From the NCBI GenBank assembly GCA_013911745.1, contig JACESO010000008.1, positions 1-49,169 of the forward strand: DNA of 49,169 nucleotides, written 5' to 3'. Origin of the DNA: Sphingobium sp. GTDB lineage: Bacteria > Pseudomonadota > Alphaproteobacteria > Sphingomonadales > Sphingomonadaceae. The notes under the pieces are model-generated. The model searched no databases and was not told the DNA's origin. It saw only the letters and a program-made list of their open reading frames with translations. Positions 43,458 through 49,169 of the stretch are shown one piece after another. Within the stretch, counting starts at the first letter, position 1. Each line of letters begins with the position of its first letter. Position numbers and translations under genes: made by a program.

Positions 43458-46400
43458 ATGACGGCGCTGGCGGAAGCGAAGAACAAGGAAGTCGATACGG
43501 GCATTCGCCAAGCACTGGCAGACGCGCTGGAACGGGGCGCTTTGCCCGGTGAGAGCGAGGGACTGGACGAAGCGACGCTGGCGCAGGCCGCCGCTTTCCT
43601 TGGCCGCACCGCCAACGACCGCAAGCCCGGCGAGGCCGCCATCGCCATCGAAACGCTGGGCGAAGGGGCCACCGGCCGCTTCATGCGGTTCGCCATTGTC
43701 AATGATGACATGCCCTTCCTGGTGGATTCGATCGCCAATGCGCTGGCGGCGGCGGACATCACGATCCACCGGCTGCTTCATCCGGTGCTGTCGGTCGAGC
43801 GTGGCGGCGACGGAGCGCTGGCGGCTATCCTGGACGACGATGTTCCGGGCGCGCGCCGGGAATCGATGATCTATATCGAGGCGGATCGCGCCGACGCAAA
43901 GGCCCGCCGCGCCATCGAGAAGGCGCTGCAGGAAACGCTGGCCGACGTGCGCGCGGCCGTTACCGACTGGACCAAGATGCAGTCGGCCATGGCCGCGGAC
44001 GCCGATGCTGTGCCGGATGAGGAAGGCGCGGCGCTGCTGCGCTGGTTCCTGGCTCGTCATTTCACCCAGACCGGCCACGAAATACTGGACCGCACCGGCA
44101 AGAGCACGCAGCCGCTGGGGATTTGCACCCGCCATGACCGCCCTTTGATTGCCCCGGCATCGCTCGAGGCGGCCTTCGCCTGGTTCGAGGAAGGCAAGCG
44201 CACCCCCCTCATCATCAAGTCCAGCCGCATCTCGCGCGTGCATCGCCATGTGCTGCTCGACCTCATCATCGTGCCGATCCGCGAGGGGCGGGAGGTAAGG
44301 GCGCTTTCCATTCACGCCGGCATGTGGACCAGTTCCGGCCTTGCTGCGACGCCCGACAAGGTGCCGCTGCTCCGGTCCGCCCTGTCCACGCTCATGGACA
44401 AGTTCGGCTTCGATCCGCAGGGTCATGCCGGCAAGACATTGGCACATGCCCTGACCGCCCTCCCCCACGACATCACCGTCGGGTTCGACCGCGAGACGCT
44501 GGAACGGCTGGCGCTGACCTTCATGTCGCTGACGGATCGGCCGCGCCCCAAGCTGGCGCTGGCGACCAGTGCGCTGGCGCGTCATCTGTACGCCTTCGTC
44601 TGGTTGCCGCGTGACGAACTGTCGACCGCGCGCCGCGTCGCCGTGCAGGACATGCTGGCTGAGGCGGCGAAGGGACCGGTGCTCAGCTGGTCCATCGCGC
44701 TGGAAGAAGGTGGCCTTGCGCTGCTTCGCATCACGCTTGACCTGCGCGAAGGCGGCATCGTGCCGGATGCCGCCATGCTCGACCGCCAGTTGCAACAGAT
44801 GGTGCGCGGCTGGGTTCCGGCGGTCGAGGAAGCACTGGCCGAAAGCGAAGAAGGCGGCCGCGCGGCAGCGCTGGCGCAGCGCTTCGCGCCCGGCTTCCCG
44901 CTGGCCTACCGCAACGGCGCGGGTCCGGCCGAAGCGGCGATCGACATCCGCCTGATCCACGGCCTTTCGGGTGAAGCGGACAAGTCGATCCGCATCTACC
45001 GCAATGCAGAAGATAGCGGCGAACGGCTCCGCCTCAAACTCTACAGCCATGCCACGGTCGCGCTGTCCGAAGTGGTGCCGGTGTTCGAGAATTTCGGCTT
45101 CCGGGTCATCGAGGAGATGACCACGGCGCTCGACGGCGGCGCGCTCGGCCATGTGCAGCGCTTCGTGCTCGAACTGCCGGCCGGAGCCGACGCGCAGGCG
45201 GTGGTCGATCGTGCATCCATCGTCACCGAAGCGATCGCTCAGGTGGTGGAAGGGCGCGCCGAGAATGACCGGTTCAACGAACTGATCGTGACGGCGGGCC
45301 TTGCTCCCCGATCGGTCGTGTTGTTCCGTGCGCTCTATCGCTATCTCCGCCAGACCGGCGTCGCCTATGGCATGGCGACCTTTGCCGAAACGCTCCGCAA
45401 GGCGCAGGATGTGGCCGCAAACCTCGTCACGCTGTTCGAAGCGCTGCACGACCCGGCGGCGCAGGACGGCGCGGCCGAACGGGCCGCCGAGGCGCAGGCT
45501 GCGATCGACGCGGGGCTGGAACAAGTCACGGCCATAGACGAGGATCGCGTGCTGCGCCTGTTGCGCGCGGTGATCACGGCGACGCTGCGTACCAACTTCT
45601 TCGGCAAGGCGGCGGCAGAGGCGCTGGCTTTCAAGCTCGACAGCGCGCAGGTGCCCGGCCTTCCGGCGCCCCTGCCCTGGCGCGAAATCTGGGTCTATTC
45701 GCCGCGGGTCGAAGGCATTCACCTGCGCGCCGGCCCCGTCGCGCGGGGCGGCCTGCGCTGGTCGGATCGGCGCGACGACTTCCGCACTGAAATTCTCGGT
45801 CTGATGAAGGCGCAGCGGGTGAAGAACGCGGTCATCGTTCCGACCGGCGCGAAGGGTGGTTTCTACCCCAAGCAACTGCCCAATCCGCAGGTCGATCGTG
45901 ACGCCTGGTTGGCGGAAGGCACGGAAAGCTACCGCATCTTCATCCGCGCGCTGCTGTCGATCACCGACAACATCGTCAAGAACAAGGTGAAGCATCCGGC
46001 AGAAGTCATGGTGCATGACGGCGAAGACCCCTATTTCGTCGTCGCGGCGGACAAGGGCACGGCGACCTTTTCCGACGTCGCCAATGCCATCGCGCTGGAT
46101 CGCGACTTCTGGCTGGGCGACGCCTTCGCCAGCGGCGGATCCAACGGCTACGACCATAAGGCGATGGGCATTACCGCGCGCGGCGCATGGATCAGCGTCC
46201 AGCGCCATTTCGCTGAAATGGGCGTCGATGTTCAGAGGGAACCGGTCAGCGTCGTTGGTTGCGGCGACATGTCGGGCGATGTGTTCGGCAACGGCATGCT
46301 GCTCAGCAAGGCGATCAAGCTGGTCGCCGCCTTCGATCATCGCCACATCTTCTTCGATCCATCGCCCGATCCGGCAAAGAGCTGGGCGGAACGCAACCGC

Positions 46401-48122
46401 ATGTTCCAGCTGCCCCGGTCGAGCTGGGACGATTATGACAAGTCGCTGATTTCCAACGGTGGCGGCGTGTTCCCGCGCAGCCTGAAGCGCATCACGCTGA
46501 CGCCCGAAATGCAGGCGATGCTGGGGGTGAGCGACACGGAAATGGAGCCCGCCGCGCTTATTTCCGCCATCCTCATGGCTCCAGCCGACCTGCTCTGGTT
46601 CGGGGGCATCGGCACCTATGTGAAGGCGGCGTCGCAGAGCCACGGCGATGTCGGCGATCCCGCGAACGACCGGCTGCGCGTAAATGCCGAGCAGTTGCGG
46701 GTCAAGGTGGTCGGCGAAGGCGCGAACCTTGGCGTGACGCAGGCGGGGCGCATCGCCTTTTCGTTGAAGGGCGGCCGCGTCAACACCGACTTCATCGACA
46801 ACAGCGCCGGCGTCGATTGTTCGGACAATGAGGTGAACATCAAGATCGCGCTCAACAAGGAAATGGCGGAAGGCCGCCTGCCCTTCGAGGCGCGCAACGC
46901 CTTGCTCGTCAGCATGACCGATGCGGTCGCGGACATCGTGCTGGAGGACAACCGGCTTCAGGCACTCGGCCTTTCCATCGCGGAAGCCGGTGGGGCCGCG
47001 AGCCTTGCCTCCTATGTCCGTCTGATCGAGACGTTCGAGGAAAGCGGCCGACTGGACCGTCAGGTCGAAGGACTGGCCGCGAACGATCAGTTGTTGCGGC
47101 GCGCGCAGGACGGCCAGGGCCTCACCCGGCCCGAACTCGCCGTCCTGCTGTCCACCGCCAAGCTGGCGCTGCAGGATGCGATCGAACATGGCGATCTGGG
47201 CAATGACGAGAGCATGACCGCCGAGCTGATGGCAGCTTTCCCCCGCGCCATGCAGGACGAGGAAGCGAACGCGATCGCCAGCCATGCGCTGCGCAAGGAG
47301 ATCATAGCCACCAAGGTTGCGAACCGCATCGTTAACCGGCTCGGCCTCATCCACCCGTTCGAACTGGCGGAGGAGGAAGGCTGCTCGCTCGCCGACCTCG
47401 CCTGCGCCTTCCTGATTGCGGAACGCCTCTATGATATTGGCGCGCTGTGGGCAGACATCGACGCGGCCGACATGTCAGAAGCGGCGCGCCTCGCGCTGTT
47501 CGGCGACATCGCTGACGGAATGCGTGCGCAGATCGCCGACATCCTGCGCGCCCTGCCCGCCGGCACACTGCCGGGCGAGGGGCAGGCGAAGCTGGCAAAA
47601 GGCGTGGATTTGCTTGCAGCCCAGGTTGATGATCTTCTGACCGTCGAAGTGCAGCGGCGCACCAACGCGGTGGTCGACCGGCTGCTTGGCCTCGGTGCGC
47701 CGGAAGCCTTGGCACTGCGCACGGCCGGCCTGTTCAAGCTCGACGGCGCGGTCGGCATCGCGGCGCTGGCGGCGCGCATGGGCGTCGATGAAATCGCCCT
47801 CACCCGCGCCTTCACCCATCTGGGCGAAACCGTCGGCATCGATTGGGTCCAGTCCGCCGCGGCGCGCATGGCGCCCACCGATCCGTGGGAGCGCCTGCTC
47901 ATATCCGGCGTGGCCCGCGACATGCAGCAGGTGCGGCTCGACTTCCTGGCACAGGGCAAGGACAAGGACGTCGCCACCCATGTCGAAAACTGGTTGCAGG
48001 CGAAGGGCGCACGCATCCGGCAGTTCCGCAACCTCATTCAGAGGGCCAAGGCTGCGGCTACGCCCAACGTCGCCATGATGGCCGAGATTGCCGGCCAGGC
48101 GCGCGGCCTTTTGGGCCGGTAA
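43458..48122 (+). CDS. gdhB: NAD-specific glutamate dehydrogenase, large (GDH-160/180) type
   Basis: A 1554-residue enzyme deaminating glutamate to 2-oxoglutarate with NAD+. Residues about 60-560 hold the N-terminal regulatory ACT-like modules (DMPFLVDSIANALAAADITIHRLLHPV); the catalytic core runs roughly 640-1230, with GPVARGGLRWSDRRDDFRTEILGLMKAQ (about residue 760), IVPTGAKGGF, and the NAD-binding VVGCGDMSGDVFGNGML; a C-terminal helical domain follows. ATG 43458 follows GGAG; the open frame begins slightly earlier at a GTG. Symbol follows use in Pseudomonas. Length is typical of alphaproteobacterial forms. Monocistronic, ending at a strong hairpin. Confidence 0.95.
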   Translation: MTALAEAKNKEVDTGIRQALADALERGALPGESEGLDEATLAQAAAFLGRTANDRKPGEAAIAIETLGEGATGRFMRFAIVNDDMPFLVDSIANALAAADITIHRLLHPVLSVERGGDGALAAILDDDVPGARRESMIYIEADRADAKARRAIEKALQETLADVRAAVTDWTKMQSAMAADADAVPDEEGAALLRWFLARHFTQTGHEILDRTGKSTQPLGICTRHDRPLIAPASLEAAFAWFEEGKRTPLIIKSSRISRVHRHVLLDLIIVPIREGREVRALSIHAGMWTSSGLAATPDKVPLLRSALSTLMDKFGFDPQGHAGKTLAHALTALPHDITVGFDRETLERLALTFMSLTDRPRPKLALATSALARHLYAFVWLPRDELSTARRVAVQDMLAEAAKGPVLSWSIALEEGGLALLRITLDLREGGIVPDAAMLDRQLQQMVRGWVPAVEEALAESEEGGRAAALAQRFAPGFPLAYRNGAGPAEAAIDIRLIHGLSGEADKSIRIYRNAEDSGERLRLKLYSHATVALSEVVPVFENFGFRVIEEMTTALDGGALGHVQRFVLELPAGADAQAVVDRASIVTEAIAQVVEGRAENDRFNELIVTAGLAPRSVVLFRALYRYLRQTGVAYGMATFAETLRKAQDVAANLVTLFEALHDPAAQDGAAERAAEAQAAIDAGLEQVTAIDEDRVLRLLRAVITATLRTNFFGKAAAEALAFKLDSAQVPGLPAPLPWREIWVYSPRVEGIHLRAGPVARGGLRWSDRRDDFRTEILGLMKAQRVKNAVIVPTGAKGGFYPKQLPNPQVDRDAWLAEGTESYRIFIRALLSITDNIVKNKVKHPAEVMVHDGEDPYFVVAADKGTATFSDVANAIALDRDFWLGDAFASGGSNGYDHKAMGITARGAWISVQRHFAEMGVDVQREPVSVVGCGDMSGDVFGNGMLLSKAIKLVAAFDHRHIFFDPSPDPAKSWAERNRMFQLPRSSWDDYDKSLISNGGGVFPRSLKRITLTPEMQAMLGVSDTEMEPAALISAILMAPADLLWFGGIGTYVKAASQSHGDVGDPANDRLRVNAEQLRVKVVGEGANLGVTQAGRIAFSLKGGRVNTDFIDNSAGVDCSDNEVNIKIALNKEMAEGRLPFEARNALLVSMTDAVADIVLEDNRLQALGLSIAEAGGAASLASYVRLIETFEESGRLDRQVEGLAANDQLLRRAQDGQGLTRPELAVLLSTAKLALQDAIEHGDLGNDESMTAELMAAFPRAMQDEEANAIASHALRKEIIATKVANRIVNRLGLIHPFELAEEEGCSLADLACAFLIAERLYDIGALWADIDAADMSEAARLALFGDIADGMRAQIADILRALPAGTLPGEGQAKLAKGVDLLAAQVDDLLTVEVQRRTNAVVDRLLGLGAPEALALRTAGLFKLDGAVGIAALAARMGVDEIALTRAFTHLGETVGIDWVQSAAARMAPTDPWERLLISGVARDMQQVRLDFLAQGKDKDVATHVENWLQAKGARIRQFRNLIQRAKAAATPNVAMMAEIAGQARGLLGR

Positions 48123-48130
48123 GTCCCGAA

Positions 48131-48156
48131 CGCTCCCGCTCCGACGAGCGGGAGCG
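48131..48156. terminator. Bidirectional hairpin between gdhB and the MlaA gene
   Basis: CGCTCCCGCTC (48131-48141) and GAGCGGGAGCG (48146-48156) form an 11-bp perfect stem with loop CGAC, between the convergent stops. No T-run follows. Confidence 0.7.
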
Positions 48157-48164
48157 GCACCGGC

Positions 48165-49124
48165 TTATTGCGCAGTGCCAGCGTCAGGCTGCGTCACCGG
48201 ATCGGCATCAGGATCCGGGATCGTCACCTTGGGCGCGCCCTTCTTGCCAGGCGTCGGCAAATCCTCGCCATAGATCGGCACCACCGGGTCCGCCGGCGCG
48301 CGACCGTGCAGGGCGTCGATCTCCGCCTGCCGCTGTTTCAGGTACAATTCCTTGTACACGGTATAAGGATCGTCCTGCTTGCGGATTTCCTGGATCGTCT
48401 CGTCGAACGCGGCCCGCTCGCCCAGCTGGTTGAGGATGGTCGCGGGGATCACGTAGGAAGGCTTGTTGAACGGCGCGCCGATGGCCATGGGCAGGATGAG
48501 CTTGTCCACCGTGTCGCCGATGATGTCGCGCACCGTGGTCGGCCCGACGATCGGCAGATACATATATGGACCGGCGCCGATGCCGTAGAAGCCCAGCGTG
48601 TTGGCAAGGCCGTTGTTCCGGTGTGGCAGGAAGAAGGGCTTGCGCTTCGCCACGTCGAACAGACCGAAAACGCCAAGGGTCGTGTTGACGCCAAACCGTC
48701 CTACAGTTTCGAAGGCTTTACCGGGCTTGAACTGAAGCAGATAGGCGGCGGCCACGATCGGTTCGCCGATGTTCGAGAAAAAGTTGCGCAGCCCCTTGCG
48801 CACCGGTCGGGGCAGGCCCTTGTTATAAGCCTTGGCGACGGGCTCGATCACGGCCTTGTCGACTGACTGCACCGCCTCAAAGCTCTTGGCATTGATCTCT
48901 TCGAGCGGATCCCCCTTCGGCGCGCCCTTGTCACCGGTTACGACGATGTCCGGGCCTGCTGCGGCCTGCCCCGAAGCTGCCGCGGGGGGGCTAGTGGGGG
49001 GCTGCTGCGCCGTCGAGGACGGGGGAAGCGTTTGCACGACGGGTGGCGGAGCAGCAGCTTCAGCGCCCGCCTCCGCCTGCGCACCCATCAACATCATTCC
49101 TGCGGCGACGGCCGGCACAATCAT
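48165..49124 (-). CDS. mlaA: MlaA/VacJ family outer-membrane lipid-asymmetry protein, apparently not lipidated
   Basis: A 319-residue protein. The conserved MlaA core is clear: DPLEEINAKSFEAVQSVDKAVI, RNFFSNIGEPIVAAAYLLQ, RFGVNTTLGVFGLFDVA, GFYGIGAGPYMYLPIVGPTTVRD. MlaA removes mislocalised phospholipids from the outer leaflet and passes them to MlaC. The start is fixed: an in-frame TAG is two codons upstream and AAGGA precedes the ATG. The signal-like MIVPAVAAGMMLMGAQAEAG has no lipobox Cys, and a Pro/Ala-rich stretch follows. The C-terminal tail (after about 250) is acidic and Pro-rich. The other Mla genes are not in the window. Confidence 0.88.
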   Translation of the reverse strand: MIVPAVAAGMMLMGAQAEAGAEAAAPPPVVQTLPPSSTAQQPPTSPPAAASGQAAAGPDIVVTGDKGAPKGDPLEEINAKSFEAVQSVDKAVIEPVAKAYNKGLPRPVRKGLRNFFSNIGEPIVAAAYLLQFKPGKAFETVGRFGVNTTLGVFGLFDVAKRKPFFLPHRNNGLANTLGFYGIGAGPYMYLPIVGPTTVRDIIGDTVDKLILPMAIGAPFNKPSYVIPATILNQLGERAAFDETIQEIRKQDDPYTVYKELYLKQRQAEIDALHGRAPADPVVPIYGEDLPTPGKKGAPKVTIPDPDADPVTQPDAGTAQ

Positions 49125-49169
49125 AGTCTATCCTTCGTATAGACCGCCGCCCCCACGCGGTGGATCAAC

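Noticed and set aside
43296-47354. A very long minus-strand open frame (about 1350 codons) opposite gdhB
   Set aside because: The plus-strand product is a complete, recognised enzyme with all motifs. The antisense frame is Arg/Ala/Gly/His-rich with no domain and follows from GC-rich codon structure.

Overview
The window is GC-rich bacterial chromosome, and the gene content points to an alphaproteobacterium of the Sphingomonadaceae (Sphingobium/Novosphingobium/Sphingomonas-like). The evidence is a protocatechuate 4,5-cleavage (lig) gene set, an approximately 1550-residue NAD-glutamate dehydrogenase, a TonB receptor heading a sugar-uptake locus, glycine-zipper and Asn/Ala-repeat envelope proteins, and a sphingomonad-type L28. 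The assignment comes from recognised families, not from a database search.

Layout. 0-4.3 kb: a 3'-truncated ArsR-methyltransferase fusion regulator with a perfect operator palindrome, small lipoproteins, a glycine-zipper protein, an esterase/phytase-like protein, rpmB and tadA. 4.3-14.6 kb: a GT-C-like membrane protein divergent from gtrA, an AraC/SDR pair, a LytS/LytTR two-component pair, a bifunctional RelA/SpoT enzyme between two HxlR regulators, and a second SDR. 14.6-21.8 kb: a minus-strand four-gene operon (sugar lactonase, tagaturonate reductase, altronate dehydratase, GH31 alpha-xylosidase) divergent from a zinc dehydrogenase; together they read as a route from an aldonolactone, probably L-galactono-lactone, to 2-keto-3-deoxygluconate. 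21.9-29 kb: a sucrose module (LacI regulator, SUT-type MFS carrier, TonB receptor, GH68 fructan/sucrose enzyme, ROK fructokinase) whose divergent promoters share two mirror-image LacI-type operators.

29-40.4 kb: an apparently complete pathway from 4-hydroxybenzoate to pyruvate plus oxaloacetate. pobR/pobA make protocatechuate, ligA/ligB open the ring, ligC and ligI pass through 2-pyrone-4,6-dicarboxylate, and ligU, ligJ and ligK finish. Two oxidoreductases of unknown role (DUF1932-type and an aldo-keto reductase) sit in the same transcription unit. The LysR regulator at the divergent centre carries two helix-turn-helix domains in tandem.

40.4-41.8 kb: a tRNA-Thr(CGU) whose 3' end plus flank is repeated 1.2 kb away as a 24-bp imperfect direct repeat. 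The two genes between the copies both look damaged at their 5' ends: a DUF6481-type gene has an amber codon at position 6, and a spermidine-synthase-like gene lacks an ATG/GTG. This resembles an old integration scar. 41.9-49.2 kb: a PAS protein, NAD-specific glutamate dehydrogenase and an MlaA/VacJ-family protein without a lipobox. No gene-free stretch exceeds about 200 bases, and no CRISPR array, transposase, prophage gene or rRNA was seen.
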